A DNA stretch of 55,235 bases from MB-PLM-2 sp964385715. GTDB lineage: Bacteria > Planctomycetota > Planctomycetia > Pirellulales > UBA7805. The number at the start of each line of letters is the position of its first letter. Position 1 is the stretch's first letter. Where the stretch lies: the NCBI GenBank assembly GCA_964385715.1, contig CAYLRE010000003.1:1-55235 (forward strand), written 5' to 3'. Shown piece by piece: positions 35,145 through 43,704 of this stretch. The translations under genes and the position numbers were made by a program. The notes under the pieces were generated by a model that was given only the letters and a program-made list of their open reading frames with translations, was not told the DNA's origin and ran no database searches.

Positions 35145-35480
35145 ATGAATTGCCAGGAACTTGCCACCCGAATTCAAGAGATTCAGCCCGACGCGGCCCC
35201 ATTGGACGTCGCCCGACTCTGCCTGTTGTTAACCAATGCGGTTGAACAGGTCGAGGAGCTCGACGATGCAGAGCGTTTGAGCGAGGCGTGGCAAGAGACC
35301 AATCTTAAGTTGCAGGCGGCGACCGACCAGCATGCCGCGATGACGGCCGAGCTGGAAGAATTGGCTAGTGGCGATCCGCAACAGTTCAGCCCCGAGCAGG
35401 TGTGGGTGCTGATTCGCGCGATCAAAGTACAGAGCCAGGTGTTGCAGCTGTACGTCGGCCAGACGATGCTCGACGTTTAG
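35145..35480 (+). CDS. Small helical protein, unknown
   Basis: 111 residues from an ATG with gagg 8 nt upstream; a GTG one codon earlier is equally possible. Predicted all-helical: LATRIQEIQPDAAPLDVARL, LLTNAVEQVEELDDAERLSE, TDQHAAMTAELEELASG, then SPEQVWVLIRAIKVQSQVLQ. No signal or membrane segment. The composition suggests a coiled-coil or small adaptor. It converges with mgtE and has no same-strand neighbours. No family recognised. Confidence 0.6.
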   Translation: MNCQELATRIQEIQPDAAPLDVARLCLLLTNAVEQVEELDDAERLSEAWQETNLKLQAATDQHAAMTAELEELASGDPQQFSPEQVWVLIRAIKVQSQVLQLYVGQTMLDV

Positions 35481-35526
35481 GGCATTGGCTATTATGGGCG
35501 GGGGCCTATTCTAGCCGGGGGCCATC

Positions 35527-36891
35527 TTAGACCGGACTCAGGATCGAGACGGCGACCGTCATGTAGATGACGATGCCGACCAGATCGATGATGCCCGCCA
35601 CGAAAGGCGTGCTCATGATCGCGGGATCGAATCCGAGACGGCTAAACAATAGTGGCAGCAGCGACCCCGCAAGCGTGCCACAGAGCACGACAAGCGTGAG
35701 TGTTATAGGCACGACCATCGCATCGGCGGTAGTGATGTCGAACATGATCGCCGCCAGGTAACCAATGGTTCCCAGAAACGCGCCAAGTAGCAGGCCTTGC
35801 GCCAGTTCTCTCAATACAATCCGCGACCAGTCGGCCACGGTAATGTGTCCGGCGGCCAGCGCGGAAATGATTAGCGTCGCCGACTGGCTGCCCGAGTTTC
35901 CGCCACTGGAAATCACCAGCGGAATGAACAGCACCAGCCAGGCCCATTGATCGAGAGGGCCTTCGTATCTCTGCAGGGCGATGGCGGTCAGTAGGGCCCC
36001 GAAAAACAGGATCGTGAGCCAGATGCCGCGTTTCCAGGTGAGCGTGAAGATTGACGTGTCGAGATACGTTTCTTCGAGCGGATCGACCGCACCGATACGT
36101 TGGGCATCTTCGACCGCTTCTTCTCGGACCACGTCGATGACGTCATCGTGCGTGATGATGCCGAGCATGTGGTGTTCTTTGTCGACCACGGGGATGGCGG
36201 CAAAGTCGTAGCGGGCCACCTTGGCGGCCACGTTTTCTTGATCGGCGTCGACATCGACCGAGACCACCGAGCGGTTCATGATGTCGGTGATCTTCATGTC
36301 CTGCTTGGTTAGTGCCGAAACCAGCTGGGCAATCGAGACCACTCCCCGCAGGTGATCCGCTTCGTCGACGACATACAGGTAGTTCAGGCTCTGGAGATCC
36401 CCTTCGCGCAGACTCTTAGTGATCGATTCGACCGCCTCGTCGATCGAGTCGGTCTCATTGAGCCGGCCGTACTCGCTCGTCATGATCGCGCCGGCGGTGT
36501 CTTCCGGATAGGCTCGTAGGCGCAAGATGTCGCGACGTTCTTCTTCCGGCACCAGCGGCAAGAGTTCGTCGACCACGGCCGGTTCCGCGTCGTTCAGAAC
36601 GTCGACGCGATCATCCGGCGGAAGATCGGTGATCAGCTGCGCCATTTCCTTGCGGTCGAGTGTCTCGATCATCTCGACCTGGCGTGACGGCTCCAGGAAG
36701 CCAAAAATCTCGGCACGCAGCAAAGGTTCCGCGTGCTGCAAGACGTGCCAGGCTTCGCTCGCGTCGAGACCTTCCATGAAGTCGGCCGTGCGGGCCGGAT
36801 GGATCGCGGTGCAGAATTCAGCAAGACCCGCCGCATCTTGCTCGGCAAGCATCTCACGCAGTTCCGGTAGGTAGAGCGTGTTCTGGATCAT
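35527..36891 (-). CDS. mgtE: Magnesium transporter
   Basis: 454 residues, the normal MgtE length. The cytoplasmic N domain (about 1-130) has FGFLEPSRQVEMIETLD and LPPDDRVDVLND. Two CBS domains follow (about 135-260), with GAIMTSEYGRLNETDSIDEA and TDIMNRSVVSVDVDADQENV, then five membrane helices. The pore helices include PLVISSGGNSGSQSATLI and the conserved Asp in PFVAGIIDLVGIV. The N and CBS domains sense intracellular magnesium and gate the channel. No riboswitch was recognised in the 235-bp gap to coaB; that gap lies upstream on the minus strand. Confidence 0.93.
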   Translation of the reverse strand: MIQNTLYLPELREMLAEQDAAGLAEFCTAIHPARTADFMEGLDASEAWHVLQHAEPLLRAEIFGFLEPSRQVEMIETLDRKEMAQLITDLPPDDRVDVLNDAEPAVVDELLPLVPEEERRDILRLRAYPEDTAGAIMTSEYGRLNETDSIDEAVESITKSLREGDLQSLNYLYVVDEADHLRGVVSIAQLVSALTKQDMKITDIMNRSVVSVDVDADQENVAAKVARYDFAAIPVVDKEHHMLGIITHDDVIDVVREEAVEDAQRIGAVDPLEETYLDTSIFTLTWKRGIWLTILFFGALLTAIALQRYEGPLDQWAWLVLFIPLVISSGGNSGSQSATLIISALAAGHITVADWSRIVLRELAQGLLLGAFLGTIGYLAAIMFDITTADAMVVPITLTLVVLCGTLAGSLLPLLFSRLGFDPAIMSTPFVAGIIDLVGIVIYMTVAVSILSPV

Positions 36892-37126
36892 GGGGAAAGC
36901 TCAAAACGCATCGCCGCGGCGGAAGATGGAGATCGGCCTTCGAGCCGTACCGGAAGAGGGTTTATGCCGTTGGAGGAGGGCGTTCTCTGATTCGCGGTCA
37001 CCAGTCTTGGGCCCCGCCAAGCGACATGGCGATCTGCGAAACCTGACGGCTCTATTCTAATTCATCGACGCGACAGAGACAGCCGGTCCTCGCACTCAAA
37101 GCGATGAAGATTCCAGGATCGGCCAC

Positions 37127-37783
37127 TTAGCCTGAGATGCCTGGTTGCGAGGTGGGAGGCGATACCAGCTCCCGTTCGATCATCTCGAAGATACCGATGG
37201 CGACCTGTTCCTTGCTCCCCTCGTAACTTCCAATCACGTCGCCGGCGGGGTTGAGGACCTCGACCGAGTTTTCCAAGGAGTGCATCGCCTCGGGGCCGTT
37301 GAGGACCATCAAATCGCAGCTCTTCTTCTCTAGCTTGGCTAAGGCCCTTAGTCGGTGGTCTTCAGTCTCCAAAGCAAAGCCGACAACCCACTTATCCTCT
37401 TTTTCCACGGCCAGCGTGGCGACGATGTCATCGGTCTCGATGAGTTGGAGTTCGAGCGGATCGCCCGTCTTGGCGATCTTGTTCGACTCCACTCGCACCG
37501 GACGATAGTCGCAGGGAGCCGCCGCTCCGATCAGGCCGTCGCAGCTGGCAAACGCTTCACGCGAGGCAGCGAGCATTTCCTCCGTTGAGACGACCGGAAT
37601 CAATTCGATGCCCTCGGGGTACTCGATGTCGACCGGACCGCTGACCAAGACGACCTCGTGTCCCAAACGCAGGGCCGCTTCCACAAGCGCTCGCCCCATC
37701 CGCCCGCTCGACGCGTTCGTTAGGTAGCGTACCGGGTCGAGGTACTGCCGAGTCGGTCCGGAGGTGATGAGGATGCGAGCCAT
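37127..37783 (-). CDS. coaB: Phosphopantothenoylcysteine synthetase (CoaB half of Dfp)
   Basis: 218 residues from the ATG at 37783 (MARILITSGPTRQYLDPVRY). CoaB signatures are NASSGRMGRALVEAA, AAAPCDYRP, the NKIAKTGD lysine loop, and the GFALETEDHRLRALAKLEKK plus DLMVLNGPEAM region. It couples cysteine to 4'-phosphopantothenate. In most bacteria this domain is fused behind CoaC in one Dfp protein. Here it is a separate gene 75 nt downstream of coaC. Last gene of the yicC-gmk-rpoZ-coaC-coaB run. Confidence 0.88.
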   Translation of the reverse strand: MARILITSGPTRQYLDPVRYLTNASSGRMGRALVEAALRLGHEVVLVSGPVDIEYPEGIELIPVVSTEEMLAASREAFASCDGLIGAAAPCDYRPVRVESNKIAKTGDPLELQLIETDDIVATLAVEKEDKWVVGFALETEDHRLRALAKLEKKSCDLMVLNGPEAMHSLENSVEVLNPAGDVIGSYEGSKEQVAIGIFEMIERELVSPPTSQPGISG

Positions 37784-37858
37784 GTGGTTTAACGAGAGCG
37801 GCGAAAGAGCAGGGGAGTGGGACACCGGCAGCGGGAGTTGAAGACACCCTGTTGGCGT

Positions 37859-38407
37859 CTACGTCGATGCCTTGAAGTGAGCCGCGATTGCGGCGGCAAT
37901 GGTTTCAGGCGAGGCCATGCGACCGGCGCCACTTTGTCGGCAGCTGAGCCAGCCTTCTTCCGGATCGATGATTTCCGTTCCGTCTTCGCGAAGTTGTTCC
38001 AGATTGCGTTGCACCGAAGCCTTTTGCCACATGTCGACGTTCATGGCCGGGGCCAGAAGGATTGGCGCCGTATTCGTCAGGTAGAGCGTGCTTAAGAGAT
38101 CGTCGGCAACGCCGTGGGCTGCCTTGGCCATGAAGTTGGCGGACGTTGGCGCGACACACATCAACTCCGCGCGTTCTGCCAGGCCAATGTGCGGCCCGAG
38201 TGGAAACTCGGAGGTGTCGAACGATTCGACGTGCACGTGTCGGCCGGTCAGCGCTTCAAACGTAGCGGTGCCGATGAAGTTCAGCGCTTCGCGCGTCATC
38301 ACAACGGAGACGTGCGCGCCGTGCTGCACGAGTTGGCTGACGAGAGCGGCGGTCTTGAAGGCGGCAATTCCACCCGTTACGCCGACGAGCAGTTCGCGAC
38401 CATTCAT
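37859..38407 (-). CDS. coaC: Phosphopantothenoylcysteine decarboxylase (CoaC half of Dfp)
   Basis: 182 residues, a stand-alone flavin-dependent decarboxylase. Family features are LLVGVTGGIAAFKTA (flavin phosphate loop), the catalytic His in FPLGPHIGLAERAEL, APTSANFMAKAAHGVADDLL, APAMNVDMW (PxMNxxMW) and the clamp Cys in EGWLSCRQSGAGRM. It removes CO2 from 4'-phosphopantothenoylcysteine. It lies 12 nt after rpoZ. No CoaB domain is fused to it; that function is in the next gene. Confidence 0.9.
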   Translation of the reverse strand: MNGRELLVGVTGGIAAFKTAALVSQLVQHGAHVSVVMTREALNFIGTATFEALTGRHVHVESFDTSEFPLGPHIGLAERAELMCVAPTSANFMAKAAHGVADDLLSTLYLTNTAPILLAPAMNVDMWQKASVQRNLEQLREDGTEIIDPEEGWLSCRQSGAGRMASPETIAAAIAAHFKAST

Positions 38408-38419
38408 GGAGACGTTCGC

Positions 38420-38686
38420 CTACAGATTTTCCAGGTCGAGTTCCGGAGGACCGCCAGCGGTTTCGGGGGCGTCTTCGGCGACTCGCAAGTTGGAAGAGGA
38501 GTCGAGATAGATTTTGTCCTGGACGATTTCCTGGACAACGATCTCGATGTTGCTCATGCCGCTCGGGGGGACCAAGGGGCGGCTACCGCCGTTGAGCGCG
38601 ACCAGGCGCTTCTGGATCAGCGTCGAGAGCTTGAAGCGACCACCCACCTTGTTGACGATTTCTTCTTCACGCAATTCGTCGAGCAT
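38420..38686 (-). CDS. rpoZ: RNA polymerase omega subunit
   Basis: 88 residues. MLDELREEEIVNKVGGRFKL and TLIQKRLVALNGGSRPLV fit the omega fold, in which the helix with the IQKR pattern contacts the beta' subunit. The position between gmk (5-nt gap) and coaC (12-nt gap) is the usual bacterial context and strengthens the call for this short, divergent sequence. The C-terminal tail is acidic and Pro-rich. Confidence 0.85.
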   Translation of the reverse strand: MLDELREEEIVNKVGGRFKLSTLIQKRLVALNGGSRPLVPPSGMSNIEIVVQEIVQDKIYLDSSSNLRVAEDAPETAGGPPELDLENL

Positions 38687-38691
38687 ACGTC

Positions 38692-39282
38692 TTAATCTCC
38701 TGCTCCGGCTAAGATATTGCAGATTTCTTCGGCCGCCTGGTCGATGTCATCGTTGAGGACCAGGTGCCGGTATTTGTGTTCTAGGGTGAGTTCGCGGCGG
38801 GCGACTTCCAGACGACGCGCGACTTGCTCTTCGGTTTCTGTGCCACGCGCTTCGAGCCGACGACGTAACTCATCGAGCGAACCGGGCCGCAAAAAGATCG
38901 AGATGGCGTCGGGATAGTGCTCCAACACCGACATCGCGCCGTCGACATCAATCTCTAAGACTACCCATTTTCCTGCGGCGAGACTAGGGGTTACGGCCTC
39001 CTTGAGCGTCCCGTACCAGTATCCGCGGCCGAAAACCTCGAAGCATTCCAGGAAATCTCCCGCCTCGCGACGCCGCTTAAACTCCTCGGCCGAGAGAAAA
39101 TGGTAGTCGCGACCATCGACCTCGCCCTCGCGGGGCGGGCGCGTCGTGGCCGATACGCTGGCAACCAAAGGCACACAGGCTCGCTCAAAGACACGGCGGA
39201 GCACGGTCGTCTTGCCGGCACCTGAGGGGCCGGAAATGACGATCACTTGACCGCTGGTGTTGTTGGCAGAGAGGTCGCTCAT
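38692..39282 (-). CDS. gmk: Guanylate kinase
   Basis: 196 residues. P-loop GPSGAGKTTVLRRV, then VSATTRPPREGEVDGRDYHF (GMP-binding region), FEVFGRGYWYGTLKEAV and IDVDGAMSVLEHYPDAISIF. It phosphorylates GMP to GDP. yicC lies 33 nt upstream and rpoZ 5 nt downstream, a conserved cluster. Confidence 0.95.
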   Translation of the reverse strand: MSDLSANNTSGQVIVISGPSGAGKTTVLRRVFERACVPLVASVSATTRPPREGEVDGRDYHFLSAEEFKRRREAGDFLECFEVFGRGYWYGTLKEAVTPSLAAGKWVVLEIDVDGAMSVLEHYPDAISIFLRPGSLDELRRRLEARGTETEEQVARRLEVARRELTLEHKYRHLVLNDDIDQAAEEICNILAGAGD

Positions 39283-39315
39283 CGTGTTCCGCTGACGTTA
39301 CTTGAAGCTCGGGGT

Positions 39316-40197
39316 CTACTCGACGTTCTGAATCATTTCACGGATCCGCTCGATCGCCCCTTTGATTTCGATCACGTGTTTGGAAATCTCAGAGTCGTTG
39401 GCCTTGGAGCCGATTGTGTTGGTCTCGCGAAACATCTCTTGGGTAACGAACTCGAGCTTGCGTCCGGCGCTCTCTTGTCCAGCCATCGTTTCGCGGAATT
39501 GTTCGGTGTGGCTACGCAGGCGAACAATCTCTTCTGAGATATCACTCCGTTCGGCGAACAGACCGACTTCGCGAATGACCTGGGCCGGTTCGACCTCGAC
39601 ATCGTGGTCGGACAGTAGCTTGTTTAGCCGGTCGGTCAGGCGTTGGTGGTAAGACTCCACGACCTGTGGAGCTCGTGCTTCAACGCTGGCCAGCTCCGAT
39701 TCGATTTGGCTAACGTTCGCGAGAAGATCGGCTGCCATCGACTCGCCCTCACGGGCTCGCATGGTCGCCAGGTTTGAGAGGGCTTCGCCGAGAACCTTCT
39801 CGATCAAAGGCCAGTCGGCATCCGCCTCGACGTCGATTGCCTTTTGCTCCACGACACCCGGCAGTTGAAGCACCGAAGAGATCGAAGCCAAATCACCGAG
39901 GTGCATGCGATTGACCAGGCCTTCGAGCTGCTTCCAGTAGTTCTCCAGAACCTGCTCATTGAGTTGGTACTTGTCGCGAGTCTCGTCGCGGCGAACATGC
40001 AGGTTAACCTGCGTTGTGCCGCGATTGACCTGTTTGCGCACAACACCTTCAATCTGTGACTCAAGCGATCCGTAGCCGTCGGAGCAGCGCGTGGTGACTT
40101 TCAGGTAACGACTGTTGACGGTGCGTACTTCGACCGACACGGTGACGTCGTTCTCTGTGAGTCGGGCTTCGCCAAAGCCGGTCATGCTTAATAACAA
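39316..40197 (-). CDS. yicC: YicC family endoribonuclease-like protein
   Basis: 293 residues from a TTG at 40197, chosen because gaggag lies 7 nt before it and the resulting MLLSMTGFGEARL is the usual N-terminus. An ATG four codons later lacks such spacing. Signatures: VEVRTVNSRYLKVTTRC, GTTQVNLHVRR, LVNRMHLGDLASISSVLQLP, and the DUF1732 C-terminal part with EIVRLRSHTEQFRETM and KLEFVTQEMFRETNTIGSKA. E. coli YicC is an endoribonuclease acting with PNPase. First gene of the gmk-rpoZ-coaC-coaB run. Confidence 0.9.
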   Translation of the reverse strand: MLLSMTGFGEARLTENDVTVSVEVRTVNSRYLKVTTRCSDGYGSLESQIEGVVRKQVNRGTTQVNLHVRRDETRDKYQLNEQVLENYWKQLEGLVNRMHLGDLASISSVLQLPGVVEQKAIDVEADADWPLIEKVLGEALSNLATMRAREGESMAADLLANVSQIESELASVEARAPQVVESYHQRLTDRLNKLLSDHDVEVEPAQVIREVGLFAERSDISEEIVRLRSHTEQFRETMAGQESAGRKLEFVTQEMFRETNTIGSKANDSEISKHVIEIKGAIERIREMIQNVE

Positions 40198-40421
40198 GAT
40201 CGCACTCCTCAGCGAAGAGTCATGGGGAAACAATGAGGGAAGTTGGTCGGGTTGGTCTTTTCGTGTGTTGCTGAAAAGACTTGTAGAGCCGGAATGAGTC
40301 GGGTGTTGCCTGGATGCGTTTGAGGAGTGGACTAGCAATAGCTAGCCAACAGACAACGCGTCGCTAAGCGGTTCGCTAAATCTGCCGGGGCAACTTACAG
40401 GTCAGGCGGGTGAACGCAAAT

Positions 40422-40808
40422 TTACTCGCCAGCAGCACCTTCGCTGGCACCACCGGCGCCTGTGGCATTGTCGCCCGTTGCCGGAGGCGTGGAGCTTTGG
40501 TCGGCACCCTCGGTTGTCGCGCCTATTGGGGCAGGTGCGTTGACGCCCGGAGCTCGTCGGTCGAGTGCGTCGCCACTGTCGCCACTGAGAACCTTGACGG
40601 CCACCACGCAAAGGAAAATCCAGATGAACGCCGCCCACATGGTGATGCGAGTAAAGGTATCACCCGCCTTGGCGCCAAATGCGCTCTGGCCGCCCGCTCC
40701 GCCGAGAGCACCGGCCAAGCCACCGCCACGTCCGCGCTGGACCAGGACCAGCAGGATCATGAACAAGGCCATCAAGATTAGCAGGATCATCAAGAGTGCG
40801 TTGCCCAT
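40422..40808 (-). CDS. secG: Preprotein translocase subunit SecG
   Basis: 128 residues from the ATG at 40808 (MGNALLMILLILMALFMILL). Two membrane helices (about 4-26 and 55-75) flank the SecG loop LVQRGRGGGLAGALGGAGGQ followed by SAFGAKAGDTFTRIT. It assists the SecYE channel. A long Ala/Gly/Thr-rich tail after residue 80 is an extension not found in E. coli SecG. tpiA ends 127 nt upstream on the same strand, an arrangement common in bacteria. Confidence 0.9.
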   Translation of the reverse strand: MGNALLMILLILMALFMILLVLVQRGRGGGLAGALGGAGGQSAFGAKAGDTFTRITMWAAFIWIFLCVVAVKVLSGDSGDALDRRAPGVNAPAPIGATTEGADQSSTPPATGDNATGAGGASEGAAGE

Positions 40809-40935
40809 GTCGATAACTTTCTTTGTTTCTCTTTGTGGATTGGGGAGGTACGCAGTCTGAATTACCGCCAATGCGAATTCAGATCACGTCCTTTCTCAGT
40901 TGGCTATGTTCTTATTCGAACGCAGGTCGGTTTGC

Positions 40936-41691
40936 TTAGTTAGCAGCCGCCACGATCGCCAGGAAGTCGTCTGCCTTGAGGCTCGCTCCGCCGACCAGGG
41001 CTCCGTCTACGTTCTCTTGTCCGAGCAACTCCGCAGCGTTGTCCGGCTTGACGCTGCCGCCATATTGGATACGAACCTGCTGGGCAAGCTCGTCATTATA
41101 TCGCTCGGAGAGGAGTTTGCGAAGATCGAGATGGACCTCCTCCGCCTGGGCCGGAGTGGCCACTTTTCCGGTCCCGATCGCCCAAACAGGCTCGTAGGCG
41201 ATCACGATCTTGGCCGCCTGCTGCTCGCTCAAACCAGCCAAAGAGCCTTCAAATTGGCTGCGAATCACCGCCGCGGTCTGCCCAGCTTCCCGTTCTTCTA
41301 GCAATTCGCCCACGCAGACGATCGGCGTCAGGCCCGCTTCCAGGGCAGCCAGCACCTTGCGGTTGACGTCTTCATCAATCTCGCCAAACACATGGCGACG
41401 CTCACTGTGCCCCAAAATCACGTATTTGCAGCCCACGTCGAGCAGCATGGAGGAGCTCAATTCGCCCGTAAATGCACCGGAAGCCTCGTGATACATGTTC
41501 TGAGCTCCCACGCCGACGGCCGAATCGCCCGTGGCTCCGGTGACTGTCTCCAGATAGCAACTGGGGGGGCAAACGGCGATGTCGACGCCGGAGAAATCGC
41601 CTGCCCGGCCGGCAATCGCGCTCGCCAACTCGGCGGCGGCGGCTCGATCGAGGTTCATTTTCCAGTTTCCGGCGATAAACGGGCGTCTCAT
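40936..41691 (-). CDS. tpiA: Triose-phosphate isomerase
   Basis: 251 residues from the ATG at 41691, which has ggagaag upstream. Catalytic residues are all present: Asn and Lys in FIAGNWKMNLD, His in VILGHSERRHVF and Glu in VIAYEPVWAIGTGKV, with the flexible loop 6 (AIGTGKVATPAQAEEVH) intact and the phosphate-binding QYGGSVKPDNA near the end. It interconverts dihydroxyacetone phosphate and glyceraldehyde 3-phosphate. Confidence 0.96.
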   Translation of the reverse strand: MRRPFIAGNWKMNLDRAAAAELASAIAGRAGDFSGVDIAVCPPSCYLETVTGATGDSAVGVGAQNMYHEASGAFTGELSSSMLLDVGCKYVILGHSERRHVFGEIDEDVNRKVLAALEAGLTPIVCVGELLEEREAGQTAAVIRSQFEGSLAGLSEQQAAKIVIAYEPVWAIGTGKVATPAQAEEVHLDLRKLLSERYNDELAQQVRIQYGGSVKPDNAAELLGQENVDGALVGGASLKADDFLAIVAAAN

Positions 41692-41891
41692 GGAACTTCT
41701 CCGATTCAATCAGTGGCTTGTGTGGGGATGTCGGGTGGGCAGAAAGCGGGGCTCAGCTCGCGCGGCAGATTCAGGGGGCGTGTCGGCGTTGGGCCAGGGG
41801 GCTCAATCTCACAGCTGAGAATCCCCCAATATGGAGTTCGCACGCCCAGCTGGCAATCCCGTACGACTGCTCAGAGCAGCGGAGATTGGGG

Positions 41892-43142
41892 CTACTCCAC
41901 CGCCTCGGTCCTGGCGTAAGAGCCGAGCACCTCGAGTTGAACCGCTTTCAGGCCGACCGACTTCAGGGCTCGTCTTACCTTCAGATCAGACGCGTGTCCT
42001 TCGATCTCAATAAAGAACAGGTACTCGCCTCGCGAGCCGGTAACGGGGAACGATTCGATCCAGGTCATGTTGAGCCGGTTTCGCTTGAAGATCGTCAGGG
42101 CGTCGGCCAGGCTGCCAGGCTGGTGATGAACCTGCAACATCAGCGAAGTCTTGTCATTGCCCGTTCGCGCCGCGGCCTCCGAGCCAATCACTGCGAAGCG
42201 AGTGAGATTGTCGGGGTTGTCTTCGATGTCGGCGGCCAGCACGTCGAGGCCGTAATTCGTGCCGGCCTGTACGCTGGCGACGGCCGCGGCCCCTTTCTTG
42301 TCACGGGCGAGCTGCGCCGCCGTGGCGGTGCTGGTGACTTCAATCGTGCGGGCGCCAGGCAGATGCGTGGCTAGCCACTTTCGGCATTGCGAGAGTGCCT
42401 GCGGACGGCTGTAAACTTCTTGCACCTCACTTCGCTGACAGCGACCGAGCAGGTTGTGGTGAATCTGCAGATTCACCTCACCACAGATTTTGACGGCACA
42501 GCGAGTGAAGTTTTCCAGCGTGTCGGCGATGCGACCATCGGTCGAGTTGTCGACTGGGACGAGACCGAAGTCGGCCTGGCCTTGATGAACTTCGTCGAAC
42601 ACGCTGCCAATGGTGCCCAACGGTAGGAAGTCGACCGATTGACCGAAGCGATGGATCGTTGCCAGGTGAGAGTAACTGAAGGCGGGGCCCAAGAAGGCCA
42701 CGCGAACGGTCTTCTCCAGGGCGCGGGTCCCACTGATGACTTCGCGCACGACGGCGCGAACCGCACGCTCGGAGAGCGGGCCATTACTGTCGCGAACGGC
42801 ACGATCGATCGATTGATCGTCGCGAGCTGACGAGGATCGTTTGGCGGTGGCCGATTCCGATTCGGCTCGCAGCCGTTGGGTATGCTCGGCTCGCTCGTTG
42901 ATCTTCTCTACGATCTCGCGGTCGATGCGGTCGAGCTGTCGTCGCAGATTGGCGGCGACGGTTGTCTTGACCGAACTCGATTTTTCAGAACTCGATTTTT
43001 TCTTGCCTGCCTTCTTCTTGCCGGAAGCTTCCTTGGTGGCCGACTTCTTTTTGGCTTTTCCTGCCGGCTTGGTGGCGTCCTTCTTACTGCTGCCCGCTTT
43101 GGACTTTCCGCTGTTTTCGGCTTTCGATTTGCTTTTGGCCAT
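41892..43142 (-). CDS. pheA: Chorismate mutase/prephenate dehydratase (P-protein) with a lysine-rich N-terminal tail
   Basis: 416 residues. The first 60 or so are almost only Lys, Ser and Ala (KSKAENSGKSKAGSSKK...), like a histone H1-type tail. An AroQ-like helical domain follows (LRRQLDRIDREIVEKINERA), then prephenate dehydratase: VRVAFLGPAFSYSHLAT, LVPVDNSTDGRIADTL, and a C-terminal ACT domain. In the ACT domain the Phe-binding ESRP motif reads ESFP. It converts chorismate through prephenate to phenylpyruvate for phenylalanine. The tail might bind DNA or RNA or tether the enzyme; this is inference. Feedback control by Phe may be altered. Confidence 0.85.
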   Translation of the reverse strand: MAKSKSKAENSGKSKAGSSKKDATKPAGKAKKKSATKEASGKKKAGKKKSSSEKSSSVKTTVAANLRRQLDRIDREIVEKINERAEHTQRLRAESESATAKRSSSARDDQSIDRAVRDSNGPLSERAVRAVVREVISGTRALEKTVRVAFLGPAFSYSHLATIHRFGQSVDFLPLGTIGSVFDEVHQGQADFGLVPVDNSTDGRIADTLENFTRCAVKICGEVNLQIHHNLLGRCQRSEVQEVYSRPQALSQCRKWLATHLPGARTIEVTSTATAAQLARDKKGAAAVASVQAGTNYGLDVLAADIEDNPDNLTRFAVIGSEAAARTGNDKTSLMLQVHHQPGSLADALTIFKRNRLNMTWIESFPVTGSRGEYLFFIEIEGHASDLKVRRALKSVGLKAVQLEVLGSYARTEAVE

Positions 43143-43704
43143 CGTTGGAGGTCACGCTTTCTGGTTTCTGTTCGAGGCACAGGACCCGTTCACCACTCCA
43201 AAGGAGTGTTTCGCGTCCCGGCAGCAAATGACCGAACTGAAAGAATCCCTTTTACTTGGGGCGATTTGAGGCGCCAATTGACTGCCACATTGGCAGGGCT
43301 GTCCGACGGCATTTCGGCCAAATGTCATTCTGGCAGCGATTTTGCCCGGCAGGTACCCTGGATTGAGCTGTTTCGAAGCTTTTTTGTGTTGATGTAAGTT
43401 GTTGTATTTAAACAGGTTGTGGGTTGTTGTTGGGTTGTTTTTCCGTCGCGGCACGGCCTTTGCTTTTATACGGATCGACCGGGTACCGTCCGCCGTTTTG
43501 GCGGGTTTGTGCGCTTCCGCACTGAATTTGGGGCCCAGTCACGATCAATCATCGTCACGATTAAGCATCACATCGTCACGTTACGAGAGTTTTCATAACC
43601 GCGTTACACACGATCATTTCCGCCGCGTCGATTGTGGGCGTTGCAACCGGTTCGACCAAGCAGCGCTAGACGCAGGCGACTAATAAACAGAAAGGAGCAT
43701 AACC
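43143..43704 (+). other. Divergent intergenic region before dnaK
   Basis: 562 bp between pheA and dnaK. It holds three GTCACG boxes (43538-43580) and a GT-rich stretch near 43400. No CIRCE-type TTAGCACTC inverted repeat was found. No gene seen. Confidence 0.5.
43538..43580 (+). promoter_or_regulatory. Three GTCACG direct repeats upstream of dnaK
   Basis: gtcacg occurs at 43538, 43554 and 43575; the last two are part of a shared catcgtcacg. Spacings are 16 and 21 bp. They lie 125-167 bp before the dnaK ATG and could be operator sites of a heat-shock regulator; no known box is matched. Confidence 0.35.

Noticed and set aside
34680..35177. Long upstream extension of pdxJ through the 10-N gap
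   Set aside because: PdxJ has a standard N-terminus at 34679; the extension reads through N and an intergenic region.
36892..37126. Possible magnesium riboswitch before mgtE
   Set aside because: No M-box core sequence or leader terminator was recognised in this 235-bp gap.
43143..43704. CIRCE heat-shock operator upstream of dnaK
   Set aside because: No TTAGCACTC-type inverted repeat was found.
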